Assembly: GCA_036404275.1 (NCBI GenBank)
Contig: DASXAM010000298.1
Span: forward strand, 1 to 14,540
Direction of reading: 5' to 3'
From: AP-15 sp036404275
GTDB lineage: Bacteria > Pseudomonadota > Alphaproteobacteria > ATCC43930 > CGMCC-115725
DNA length: 14,540 nt
The notes under the pieces are model-generated. The model was not told where the DNA came from and searched no databases. It saw nothing but the letters and a program-made list of their open reading frames with translations. Both the position numbers and the translations under genes were made by a program. Of this stretch, positions 6,541 to 13,541 are shown piece by piece. Each line of letters opens with the position of its first letter. Positions within the stretch are counted from its first letter, which is position 1.

Positions 6541-7422
6541 ATGGCCGCCATTTCGCTCGACCTTTCGGATTTGCGCCGCCGCCTCGACCGGATCGACGAC
6601 GCGCTGCACGATCTCTTGATCGAGCGGGCCGAAATCGTAGCGGTGGTCGCGGATGCCAAACGAATGGATGAGACCCCGTTCTATCAGCCGGGGCGCGAGG
6701 CCGAGATCATCCGCCGGCTTGTCGCCCGTCACCGCGGTCCGCTCCCGGTGGCGAGCATCGTGCGTATCTGGCGCGAATTGCTTTCTGCCACGGTCGGCCT
6801 CGAGACGCGGTTTGCCGCCGCGGTTTACGTACCCCCCGAACCACCGGGGCTCTGGGACCTGGCGCGCGACCATTATGGCAGCAACACGCCGATCTCGGCC
6901 TATCGCTCGACCGGGCAAGTGGTCCGTGCGGTTGCCGAAGGGCGGGTCGCGGTCGGCGTCCTGCCGATGCCGCAGGAGGGCGAGGCCGACCCTTGGTGGC
7001 GGCTGCTGCTGTCGCATGACGACAAGAGCCCACGGGTTATCGCGCGACTGCCCTTCGGCACCCGCGGCAATGCGCGCAGCGACGGTGTCGATGCGCTCGT
7101 CATCGGCTATGGAGACACGTCCCATACCGGCGCCGACCGCACCCTGTTCGCCATCGAAACCGTGCCGGAGATCAGCCGCGCCCGGATTTTTCGGGTGCTC
7201 TCCGGGCTCGGGCTGGTTTCCACCTTTTTTGCGTCCATCGAGCAGGAAAGCGGCTCGGTCAGCCTGGTCGAAATAGACGATTTTGTACCGATTGCGGACC
7301 GGCGGCTTGACCGGCTGCGCAGCGAGATCGGGCCGGCATTGCATCGGCTGTTGCCGCTCGGCGGCTATGCCACACCGCTCGCGTCGGCTGCCGCGGCGCC
7401 GGTCGTTGCGAGGGCGAGATGA
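6541..7422 (+). CDS. Chorismate mutase (AroQ) with prephenate dehydratase-like C-terminal region
   Basis: Converts chorismate to prephenate, the branch step to Phe and Tyr (293 aa). Residues 3-95 are an AroQ domain with R12, R29, K40, R52 and E53, each one position beyond E. coli PheA R11, R28, K39, R51 and E52 as I recall them, so mutase activity is expected. The following 200 residues recall the rest of a P-protein: LWDLARDHYG, GQVVRAVAEGRVAVGVLPMP and a final ACT-like stretch (RTLFAIETVP to VSLVEIDDF). However, the dehydratase TRF signature and the GPxGTFS opening are not seen, so dehydratase activity is unlikely and the region may be regulatory. I chose the ATG at 6541 because the protein then starts just before the mutase domain; the ATG at 6475 would add 22 residues of low-complexity sequence. 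It overlaps hisC by ATGA. Confidence 0.87.
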   Translation: MAAISLDLSDLRRRLDRIDDALHDLLIERAEIVAVVADAKRMDETPFYQPGREAEIIRRLVARHRGPLPVASIVRIWRELLSATVGLETRFAAAVYVPPEPPGLWDLARDHYGSNTPISAYRSTGQVVRAVAEGRVAVGVLPMPQEGEADPWWRLLLSHDDKSPRVIARLPFGTRGNARSDGVDALVIGYGDTSHTGADRTLFAIETVPEISRARIFRVLSGLGLVSTFFASIEQESGSVSLVEIDDFVPIADRRLDRLRSEIGPALHRLLPLGGYATPLASAAAAPVVARAR

Positions 7423-8528
7423 ACGACATGACAGCAACGGGCCTGGTGCCGCGGCCGGGGATTCTCGACATCGCCCCCTATGTCGGCGGCGAGGCCAAAT
7501 TGCCCGGCGTCGCGCGACCGATCCGGCTCGCCTCGAACGAAAGCGCGCTCGGCCCCAGCGCCAAGGCGATGGCCGCCTATCGGGCGCTCGCCGGCGACAT
7601 CCACCGCTATCCCGAGGGCAATGCCGCAGAATTGCGCGAGGCGATCGGCCGGGCGCACAAGCTCGACCCGGCGCGGATCGTCTGCGGCGCCGGCTCCGAC
7701 GAGCTGATCGCGCTATTGCTGCGCGCCTATGCCGGCCCCGGCGACGAGGTGCTCTACAGCCGCCACGGTTTTCTGATGTACCCGATCGGTGCGCTGGCGG
7801 TCGGCGCCACCCCGGTCGCCGCTCCCGAGCGGGATTTAACCGCCGATGTCGATGCGCTGCTGGCCCGGGTCGGGCCGCGTACCCGGGCGGTCTTTCTCGC
7901 CAATCCGAACAACCCGACCGGGACGTATCTCGGCGCCGACGAGATGGCGCGACTGCATGCCGGGCTGCCGCCTTCGGTCTTGCTCGCGATCGACGCCGCC
8001 TATGCCGAGTTCGTCAACCGCAACGACTATTCCGCCGGCGCCGCCTTGGTTGATCGCGCCGAGAATGTCGTGATGCTGCGCACCTTTTCGAAAATCTATG
8101 CGCTCGCCGGGCTGCGGCTCGGCTGGGCCTATTGCCCGCCGGCGGTCGCCGATGTGCTGAACCGGGTGCGCGGCCCGTTCAATGCCAGCACGCCCGCCGC
8201 CGCCGCCGGGATCGCCGCCGTCGAGGACACCGAGGCGCTCGCCCGGGCGCGCGCTCATAACGACCGCTGGCTGCCTTGGCTGTCCGAACGGCTCGCCGCG
8301 CTCGGCCTGCCGTTGACGCCGAGTGTCGCCAATTTCGTATTGCCGCGCTTTCCCGACGAGCCCGGCCGGGACGCCGAGGCGGCGTTTGCCTTTATGCGGT
8401 CCCGCGGGATTTTGACGCGCAAGATGGCGGCCTACGGCCTGCCGCAGCATTTGAGGATCACGATCGGCACCGGCGAGGAGATGGAAAAGGTGGCGGCCGC
8501 ACTCGGCGATTTTATGGCGCGGCGATGA
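7419..8528 (+). CDS. hisC: Histidinol-phosphate/aromatic aminotransferase
   Basis: Class I/II PLP aminotransferase of the HisC group (369 aa, normal length). Visible marks: IRLASNESALGPS (35-47), YPEG (64-67), CGAGSDELI (89-97), ANPNNPTGTY (161-170), the D192-A-A-Y195 cofactor site, and the PLP lysine K225 in RTFSKIYALAGLRLGWAY. Start ATG at 7419 overlaps the chorismate mutase stop by four bases, and its own stop overlaps tyrC the same way, so the three are translated as one operon. Placed between mutase and dehydrogenase, its main substrate is probably an aromatic keto acid (phenylpyruvate, 4-hydroxyphenylpyruvate or prephenate); HisC enzymes often do this besides acting on imidazole-acetol phosphate. 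A second hisC elsewhere in the genome would support that division. Confidence 0.94.
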   Translation: MNDMTATGLVPRPGILDIAPYVGGEAKLPGVARPIRLASNESALGPSAKAMAAYRALAGDIHRYPEGNAAELREAIGRAHKLDPARIVCGAGSDELIALLLRAYAGPGDEVLYSRHGFLMYPIGALAVGATPVAAPERDLTADVDALLARVGPRTRAVFLANPNNPTGTYLGADEMARLHAGLPPSVLLAIDAAYAEFVNRNDYSAGAALVDRAENVVMLRTFSKIYALAGLRLGWAYCPPAVADVLNRVRGPFNASTPAAAAGIAAVEDTEALARARAHNDRWLPWLSERLAALGLPLTPSVANFVLPRFPDEPGRDAEAAFAFMRSRGILTRKMAAYGLPQHLRITIGTGEEMEKVAAALGDFMARR

Positions 8529-9409
8529 GCGGGCGGTCTTTCGACCGGGTGGCGCTGATCGGCATCGGGCTGATCGGCTCGTCGCTGGCGCGGGCGCTGC
8601 GCCGCGACAGCCCGGATACAAAAATCGTCGCCTGCGCCCGACGGCCCGAAACCTTGACGGCGGCGGAACGGCTCGGGCTTGCCGATGCGACGACGCACGA
8701 CCCTGCGGAGGCCGTGGCCGGCGCCGACCTCGTCGTCGTCGCCACCCCGCTTTCCGCCTATGCCGAGATCGGAGAACGCATCGGTCCGGCGCTGAAGCCG
8801 GGAGCGATCGTTACCGATGTCGGCTCGGTCAAGGAAAGCGCCATCCGCGACCTGGCACCACATCTGCCGCCGGGGGTCGAGTTCGTCCCCGGCCATCCGG
8901 TGGCCGGGACCGAGCATTCGGGGCCCGAAGCGGGCTTTGCCGAGCTCTTTCGCGACCGCTGGTGCATTCTGATCCCGCTTCCCGAAACCGCCGTCGAAGC
9001 GGTGGCGGCGGTCAGGGAGATGTGGGAGCAGGCGGGCATGCGCGTCGTGACGATGACCGCGGCGCATCACGACCGCGTCTTGGCGATGACCTCGCACCTG
9101 CCGCATCTGATCGCCTATACGATCGTCGGCACCGCGACCGACCTCGAGGACAGCCTCAAATCCGAGGTCATCGAGTTTTCGGCAAGCGGGTTTCGCGATT
9201 TCACCCGGATCGCCGCGTCCGACCCAGTCATGTGGCGCGACATTTTCCTCGCCAACCGCGAGGCGGTGCTCGATGTGCTGCAGCGGTTCAGCGAAGACCT
9301 GACCGCGTTGCAGCGCGCAATCCGCTGGGGTGAGGGCGACAAGCTCCAGGAATTGTTTACCCGGACGCGGGCCATCCGCCGCTCGATCATCGAGGCGAAG
9401 CAGGCTTGA
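8525..9409 (+). CDS. tyrC: Prephenate/arogenate dehydrogenase
   Basis: Oxidative decarboxylase of the TyrA family (294 aa) that makes 4-hydroxyphenylpyruvate from prephenate or tyrosine from arogenate. The N-terminal Rossmann motif is GIGLIGSS (13-20), followed by VVATPLSAY (72-79), DVGSVKE (98-104), the signature GHPVAGTEHSG (123-133), and the catalytic-domain TSHLPHLIAY (189-198). There is no chorismate mutase fusion and no ACT domain, so it is the short monofunctional form. After the second strand come R39 and R40 rather than an acidic residue, a hint of NADP preference (inference). Start ATG at 8525 overlaps hisC by four bases. An ABM-domain gene follows after 19 bases. Confidence 0.94.
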   Translation: MSGRSFDRVALIGIGLIGSSLARALRRDSPDTKIVACARRPETLTAAERLGLADATTHDPAEAVAGADLVVVATPLSAYAEIGERIGPALKPGAIVTDVGSVKESAIRDLAPHLPPGVEFVPGHPVAGTEHSGPEAGFAELFRDRWCILIPLPETAVEAVAAVREMWEQAGMRVVTMTAAHHDRVLAMTSHLPHLIAYTIVGTATDLEDSLKSEVIEFSASGFRDFTRIAASDPVMWRDIFLANREAVLDVLQRFSEDLTALQRAIRWGEGDKLQELFTRTRAIRRSIIEAKQA

Positions 9410-9415
9410 GCCCGC

Positions 9416-9423
9416 GAGGAGGT
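9416..9423 (+). promoter_or_regulatory. Strong ribosome binding site of the ABM gene
   Basis: GAGGAGGT, nearly the full anti-Shine-Dalgarno complement, ends 5 bases before the ATG at 9429. It fixes that start and contrasts with the overlap-coupled genes before it, suggesting higher translation of this gene within the transcript. Confidence 0.75.
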
Positions 9424-9428
9424 GTGTC

Positions 9429-9779
9429 ATGCATGCGGTCATCTTCGAGGTCGAGCCGGCGCCAGGCCGGGTCGAGGAATATCTCGACATCGCCGCGCGG
9501 CTGCGGCCGGAGCTGGAAAAGATCGACGGGTTTCTTTCGATCGAGCGCTTCAGAAGCCTGAGTCAGGAGGGGAAAATCCTGTCCTTGTCGTTCTGGCGCG
9601 ACGAGGAGGCGGTCCGCCGCTGGCGCGAGCACGACCGGCACCATCAGGCGCAGCTCGCCGGGCGCGACCATGTGTTTCGTGACTACCGGCTGCGCGTCGC
9701 CGCCGTCTTGCGCGATTACGGCATGTACGAGCGCGAAGAAGCGCCGCAGCAAATGCCGCCGAAACCGCGCGCGACCTAG
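9429..9779 (+). CDS. ABM-domain (antibiotic biosynthesis monooxygenase-like) protein
   Basis: Small cytosolic protein (116 aa) with one dimeric alpha+beta-barrel ABM domain. Seen: an N-terminal strand VIFEVEPAPGRVEEYLDIA, GFLSIERFRS (34-43), then LSFWRDEEAVRRWREHDRHH (53-72) and YRLRVAAVLRDYG (86-98), the usual order of the family including a conserved Trp and His pair. Members include cofactor-free oxygenases and haem-degrading HmoA/IsdG-like enzymes; many are uncharacterised, so I give no substrate. The tail (about 101-116) is charged and Pro-rich, probably disordered. The start is set by a strong ribosome site. It is 19 bases after tyrC and probably on the same transcript. Its TAG lies two bases from the end of the convergent DUF2125 gene. 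Confidence 0.85.
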   Translation: MHAVIFEVEPAPGRVEEYLDIAARLRPELEKIDGFLSIERFRSLSQEGKILSLSFWRDEEAVRRWREHDRHHQAQLAGRDHVFRDYRLRVAAVLRDYGMYEREEAPQQMPPKPRAT

Positions 9780-9781
9780 CG

Positions 9782-10810
9782 CTATTGCCAGGCGATACGC
9801 GGGGCTCGGCCGAGCTTGGCGGGGCCGAGAAACATCTCGCCGTTCTGGATCGTGAACGAGGTTGTGATCTGCGGCCGGCCGTCGGGGCCGATCTTGGCCA
9901 GCATGGCCAGGGCGAGCCGCGCCAGCCCGGCATCGCGGGCGTGCAGGGTGCCGGCCCGGACGAGCGCCGTGAGAACCCGGTCATAGCCTTCGATCGCGCC
10001 GGAAAACCCGCCGATCGGCTGCAAATCCTGGTCGAGTGCGATGGTGCCGGTGGCGGCGGCCCCGATCCCATCCCATTCGAGATGTAAATTGTCGAGCTCG
10101 ATCGTGCCGCCCGAGTCGCGCCAGGCCGAGACCGCCGGAACGATATCGCCGCCGGGCAGGGCACCTTTGATGGTGACGCCAAAGGCCAGCTCGTCGATAC
10201 CGTCGCCAAACGCGCCGATTGCGGCCGGCAGGTGCAGCTGATGCAAGTCGAGCGCCAGCCCGAAGCTCGGATCGATATGCCCTTGCGGCGGCTTTGGCGG
10301 CAGCACGATCCAGGCATCGGCCGTCGCCGCCTCCAGCCGCGCACCGGCATCGGCGCGCGGGCGCTGCAAGGTCAACCACAATCTGGCGCCGGCCGGCGGG
10401 GCGAGCGCCACAAAGCCCTCAGCCGTTTGCGCGGTGAATTGCAGCTCCGGACGCGCGCCGCGGCCCGCGAGCGCAGCCGACAACCCACCGGGTGCGGCAA
10501 GCCGCCAGACGGAGAAATCCCAAGGCCGGGCCGTGCCGGAAAGGCTGGCGATGTGCAGCTGCGGCGCCGGGCTCAGCGCCGCATCACGCAGTGCCGCATC
10601 GTCGAGCGAGATGCGAAAGGCCAGCGGAAAGCCGCCGACGCGCAGGTCGCGCCACGACACCTCGATCTTGCGGGTACGCGCCGCTTGCGCCCATGCCGCC
10701 ACACCGTCCTTGATCCGCGCGGCGGCGACCAGCCAATAGGCGGAATAGCCGCCGAGCAGCACCGCCAGCAGGACGAGAGCGGCAAGACCAAGAACCGTCG
10801 CGCGGCGCAT
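9782..10810 (-). CDS. DUF2125 family envelope protein
   Basis: Protein of 342 aa with an N-terminal hydrophobic segment (about 5-30) after a short basic start (MRRATVLG), so either a signal peptide or a membrane anchor with the bulk in the periplasm. After it come TRKIEVSWRDLRVGGFPLAFRISL (46-69), the typical opening of DUF2125 proteins, and many short beta-rich repeats with Gly/Asp turns, resembling AsmA-like or lipid-transfer beta-structures only loosely. The biochemical role is unknown. DUF2125 genes often sit beside prephenate dehydrogenase in alphaproteobacteria, as here, though on the opposite strand. The ATG at 10810 has no visible ribosome site but a TATAAC box six bases upstream. The stop is two bases from that of the ABM gene. 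Confidence 0.8.
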   Translation of the reverse strand: MRRATVLGLAALVLLAVLLGGYSAYWLVAAARIKDGVAAWAQAARTRKIEVSWRDLRVGGFPLAFRISLDDAALRDAALSPAPQLHIASLSGTARPWDFSVWRLAAPGGLSAALAGRGARPELQFTAQTAEGFVALAPPAGARLWLTLQRPRADAGARLEAATADAWIVLPPKPPQGHIDPSFGLALDLHQLHLPAAIGAFGDGIDELAFGVTIKGALPGGDIVPAVSAWRDSGGTIELDNLHLEWDGIGAAATGTIALDQDLQPIGGFSGAIEGYDRVLTALVRAGTLHARDAGLARLALAMLAKIGPDGRPQITTSFTIQNGEMFLGPAKLGRAPRIAWQ

Positions 10811-10816
10811 CGCGGC

Positions 10817-10822
10817 GTTATA
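10817..10822 (-). promoter_or_regulatory. -10-like box 6 bases before the DUF2125 ATG
   Basis: On the minus strand TATAAC (10822-10817) is followed by GCCGCG and the ATG at 10810, so +1 may coincide with the start codon. No Shine-Dalgarno sequence is visible and no convincing -35 exists at 16-18 bases. The arrangement mirrors that at 3772-3784. Confidence 0.35.
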
Positions 10823-10946
10823 GCGAGCCGATTTCGCGCCAACCAGCGCGCAGCGGCGCTGGGCCGTCGCGGTTTCGCGCTTGACCGCAGCGGTGCAGCG
10901 TAAGAGACTGAATTAGATTTTCGCTTTCACGGAGCATTTTTGCCAG

Positions 10947-11528
10947 ATGATTTTCTACCCTGAAGAACGAATTGCGATATTCATCGACGGTGCCAACCTC
11001 TATTCAGCGGCACGCGGCTTGGCCTTTGACATCGACTACAAACGTTTGCTCGACCTGTTCAGCACCAAGGGCCGCCTGATCCGTGCATTTTATTATACTG
11101 CTCTGGTCGAAGATCAAGAATATTCGCCAATTCGACCGCTGGTCGATTGGCTCGATTACAACGGCTACACGATGGTGACCAAGCCGACCAAGGAATTCAC
11201 CGACGCTTTGGGGCGCCGCCGGATCAAGGGCAATATGGATATCGAGCTGGCAATCGACATGCTCGAAATGGCGCAGTTCATCGACCATGCGGTGCTGTTT
11301 TCAGGGGACGGCGATTTTCGCCGGCTGGTCGAGGCGGTGCAGCGCCGCGGCGTGCGCGTCTCGGTCGTATCGACGATCCGTTCCTCGCCGCCGATGGTAT
11401 CGGACGATCTGCGGCGCCAAGCCGACAACTTTATCGAGCTCCAGGAGCTCGCCCCCAATATCATGCGCAATCATCACCCGCGCGACGAGCTGCATCGGGC
11501 GCGGACCGAGCCCGTCGAAGAGGCGTGA
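10947..11528 (+). CDS. NYN-domain (LabA/DUF88-type) protein, predicted RNase
   Basis: PIN-like NYN-domain protein (193 aa), expected to cut RNA with Mg2+. The acidic active site is complete: D14 and N17 in FIDGANLY, D98 in KGNMDIELAIDML (with D104 one turn on), and D121/D123 in FSGDGDF. The last 30 residues are polar. There is no signal peptide or membrane segment, so it is cytosolic. Biological targets of this group are mostly unknown. The ATG at 10947 is preceded by GGAG at 11-15 bases, a little far. The 136-base divergent gap upstream contains TTGACC (10881-10886) but no good -10, and turns AT-richer just before the gene. The 3' end overlaps the uracil-DNA glycosylase start by GTGA, so the two are coupled. 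Confidence 0.9.
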   Translation: MIFYPEERIAIFIDGANLYSAARGLAFDIDYKRLLDLFSTKGRLIRAFYYTALVEDQEYSPIRPLVDWLDYNGYTMVTKPTKEFTDALGRRRIKGNMDIELAIDMLEMAQFIDHAVLFSGDGDFRRLVEAVQRRGVRVSVVSTIRSSPPMVSDDLRRQADNFIELQELAPNIMRNHHPRDELHRARTEPVEEA

Positions 11529-12175
11529 GCGGCTCGGCGTCGGTGGTGTTGCCGCCGCGCGATTGCCCGCTGTGTCCGCGCCTGGCCGGGTTTCGTGCGG
11601 TCCAGCGCGCAGCGCATGCCGACTGGCACAACGCGCCGGTGCCGCCGTTTGGCGACAGCGATGCCGAATTGTTGATCGTCGGTCTGGCGCCCGGGATGCA
11701 CGGCGCCAACCGAACCGGACGCCCGTTCACCGGCGACCATGCCGGTATCCTGCTCTATTCGGTATTGCGCAAATTCGGTCTCGCCGAAGGCGATTACGAT
11801 GCCCGGCCCGATGACGGGCTAAGGCTGCGCCGCGCCCGCATCACCAATGCGGTGCGCTGTCTGCCGCCGCAAAACCGCCCCCTGCCGAGCGAGATCGAAG
11901 CATGCCGCCAGTTTCTGTCGGCCGAGATGGCGGCGATGGAGGGGTTGCGGGCGATCCTCGTGCTGGGATCGATCGCTCATAATGCCGTGCTCGGCGCACT
12001 CGGCTTGCGCCGTGCAACCTATGCATTCGCACATGGAGTAATCCACACGCTTCCTGATGGGAAATTGTTGGCCGACAGCTACCACTGCTCGCGCCTCAAC
12101 ACGAATACTGGCCGGCTGACGCCGGAGATGTTCGAATCGGTGTTCGCCGCGGTGCTTGCCATGCTCGATGCATAA
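11525..12175 (+). CDS. Uracil-DNA glycosylase, family 5 (UdgB-like), Fe-S
   Basis: DNA repair enzyme (216 aa) that removes uracil and related deaminated bases. Motif I is GLAPGMHGANRTGRPFTGD (53-71), typical of family 5 rather than family 4, and the second motif is DSYHCSRLNTNTGRLT (184-199) with H187. Four cysteines, C14 and C17 (CPLC), C112 (VRCLPP) and C127 (EACRQF), match the 4Fe-4S site of families 4/5. The start is the GTG at 11525 overlapping the NYN gene by four bases; it places CPLC at the expected distance from the N-terminus. An in-frame GTG at 11543 is a possible alternative. Family 5 enzymes lack the usual catalytic Asp of motif I and act on a broader base range. No terminator is obvious after the stop. 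Confidence 0.93.
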   Translation: MSGSASVVLPPRDCPLCPRLAGFRAVQRAAHADWHNAPVPPFGDSDAELLIVGLAPGMHGANRTGRPFTGDHAGILLYSVLRKFGLAEGDYDARPDDGLRLRRARITNAVRCLPPQNRPLPSEIEACRQFLSAEMAAMEGLRAILVLGSIAHNAVLGALGLRRATYAFAHGVIHTLPDGKLLADSYHCSRLNTNTGRLTPEMFESVFAAVLAMLDA

Positions 12176-12208
12176 AACGCATGGCTGGCCGGCGGCATTC
12201 GAGCGACT

Positions 12209-12225
12209 TTGCGATTGATTCGCAA
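12209..12225. promoter_or_regulatory. Dyad operator 1 upstream of iron-uptake genes (Fur-like)
   Basis: TTGCGATTGATTCGCAA: a perfect TTGCGA-N5-TCGCAA palindrome, 70 bases before the cupredoxin ATG. Size and shape resemble alphaproteobacterial Fur/Mur boxes of the TTGCAAAT-ATTTGCAA type, though three positions differ. It overlaps the TTGATT of a possible -35. A regulator of the Fur family is inferred. Confidence 0.55.
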
Positions 12226-12244
12226 GTTGTTGTCCGGCGATATT
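12215..12244 (+). promoter_or_regulatory. Possible promoter of the iron-uptake operon
   Basis: TTGATT (12215-12220), 18 bases, GATATT (12239-12244). It lies under the two dyads: the first covers the -35, the second starts at the -10. This is the geometry expected for repression. Confidence 0.35.
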
Positions 12245-12259
12245 GCGACCGGTTCGCAT
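12243..12259. promoter_or_regulatory. Dyad operator 2, same sequence pattern
   Basis: TTGCGACCGGTTCGCAT: TGCGA-N5-TCGCA, perfect over 5+5 bases with the same spacer length as the first dyad but a different spacer sequence. The centres are 34 bases apart (12217 and 12251). Conserved arms with unrelated spacers argue for a dimeric regulator binding twice. Confidence 0.5.
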
Positions 12260-12295
12260 TCGCAGTAGCACTCGCCATCGCAGCCGGGACCGATC

Positions 12296-12625
12296 ATGCG
12301 CGGTATCGTCGGGTACGCCTCGTTGCTCGTTTTGCTCGCCGTCACCGCACCCGCTTTCGCGGATGACCCGAGTTTTTCCATCTCGCTGAAGAACCATTTG
12401 TTTGTGCCGAGCGATCTGGCGATTCCCGCGGGCGTCAAGGTCAAGCTCGTCGTGCGCAACGACAATCCGACCGCCGCCGAATTCGAAAGCAAACAGCTGC
12501 ACCGCGAAAAGGTAGTGGCGCCGGGTCGGGAGGTCAGCGTCTTTGTCGGCCCGCTCGCTCCGGGCACCTATGAATTCTTCGACGATTTCCACCCGCAGAC
12601 GCGTGGCCATTTGATCGTGAAGTAG
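12296..12625 (+). CDS. Periplasmic cupredoxin-like protein of an FTR1 iron system
   Basis: Exported 109-aa protein. A signal peptide is clear: Arg near the start, a hydrophobic core (8-18) and AFA at 20-22 before DD. The mature part is one cupredoxin-like domain: FVPSDLAIPAGVKVKLVVRN (36-55), EFESKQLHREKVVAPG (62-77), PLAPGTYEFFDDFHP (86-100) and a last strand. The protein has no cysteine, so a type 1 blue copper site is impossible; H34, E62, E64, H69, E71 and H99 are candidate metal ligands. It resembles the FtrB-type partner of FTR1 permeases, thought to handle or oxidise Fe(II) at the permease. The ATG at 12296 has GGGA about 7 bases upstream. It is 10 bases from the permease gene and behind two dyad operators. 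Confidence 0.85.
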   Translation: MRGIVGYASLLVLLAVTAPAFADDPSFSISLKNHLFVPSDLAIPAGVKVKLVVRNDNPTAAEFESKQLHREKVVAPGREVSVFVGPLAPGTYEFFDDFHPQTRGHLIVK

Positions 12626-12635
12626 CAAACCGGAC

Positions 12636-13481
12636 ATGTTGGCGACTGCAATCATCGTCTTTCGCGAAGTCCTCGAGGCGGCGCTTGTGGTCGGCATCGT
12701 CCTGGCAGCGAGCCGGGGCGTGCCGCGGCGGGGCTCTTGGGTGGCGGGGGGCGTTGGCGCCGGTGTGCTGGGAGCGGCAATCGTTGCTGCCGGCGCCGGC
12801 GCCATCGCCGCTGCGATCAACGGGATCGGCCAGGAATTATTCAATGCCGCGATCCTGTTTACCGCCGTGGCGATGCTGGGCTGGCACAATATATGGATGA
12901 ATCGGCACGGGCGGGAGCTCGCCGCGTCGGTCGCCACTCTCGGCCGGGCAGTGCAGGGAGGCGATCGGCCGCTTTATGCGCTGGCAGTGGTCGTAGCGAT
13001 CGCAGTGCTGCGCGAGGGATCCGAGATCGTCCTCTTTCTTTACGGCATTGCCGTCGGCGCCGGTGTCGGCGGGCTCGGCATGCTGTCGGGCGGCGTCCTC
13101 GGCCTCATCAGCGGCGCTGCAATCGGCGCGGTGATTTATTTCGGCCTCCTCGCCATCCCGTTGAGACGGCTTTTTACGGTCACCAGCTGGCTCATTCTGC
13201 TGCTCGCCGCCGGCATGGCCTCGCAGGGTGCTGCGTTTCTGGCGCAGGCGAACTTGCTGCCCTCGCTCGGCAACGAGCTGTGGAACACCTCCGCGATTGT
13301 CGACGACGGCAGCATGCTCGGTGTGCTGCTGCACGTCCTGATCGGCTATTCGGCGCAGCCGGCCGGGATCCAGCTCGTGTTTTACCTCGCTACGATTCTC
13401 GTCATCGGCGCGCTGATGCGGTGGCTCGGCGGCGAAAAGAACCAGCCGTCGAACCGTTCGGCCGCGGCGGCTACGCCCTAA
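12636..13481 (+). CDS. FTR1-family iron permease
   Basis: Inner-membrane iron transporter (281 aa, about seven membrane segments). The two REXXE iron-binding motifs are intact: REVLE (10-14) in segment 1 and REGSE (126-130) in segment 4. The conserved C-terminal pattern ELWNTSAIVDDGSMLGVLLHVLIGY (214-238) and QLVFY (246-250) is typical of the bacterial FtrC/EfeU branch. The extreme C-terminus is polar and cytoplasmic. The family works with a periplasmic oxidase or metal-binding partner, here the cupredoxin just upstream (10-base gap). No P19 or ferredoxin-like FtrD gene is adjacent, nor EfeO/EfeB. An outer-membrane barrel gene follows after 60 bases. Function as an iron permease is well supported; the oxidation state handled is inferred. 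Confidence 0.93.
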   Translation: MLATAIIVFREVLEAALVVGIVLAASRGVPRRGSWVAGGVGAGVLGAAIVAAGAGAIAAAINGIGQELFNAAILFTAVAMLGWHNIWMNRHGRELAASVATLGRAVQGGDRPLYALAVVVAIAVLREGSEIVLFLYGIAVGAGVGGLGMLSGGVLGLISGAAIGAVIYFGLLAIPLRRLFTVTSWLILLLAAGMASQGAAFLAQANLLPSLGNELWNTSAIVDDGSMLGVLLHVLIGYSAQPAGIQLVFYLATILVIGALMRWLGGEKNQPSNRSAAAATP

Positions 13482-13541
13482 CCAAAATCCCCTGATCGCG
13501 CGTCACGTCATCTCATCCTGTCATCGCACGTGGAGTTGCGA

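Noticed and set aside
12163..12185. Hairpin ATGC-N7-GCAT after the uracil-DNA glycosylase gene as a terminator
   Set aside because: Only four base pairs and no T-tract; too weak to call.
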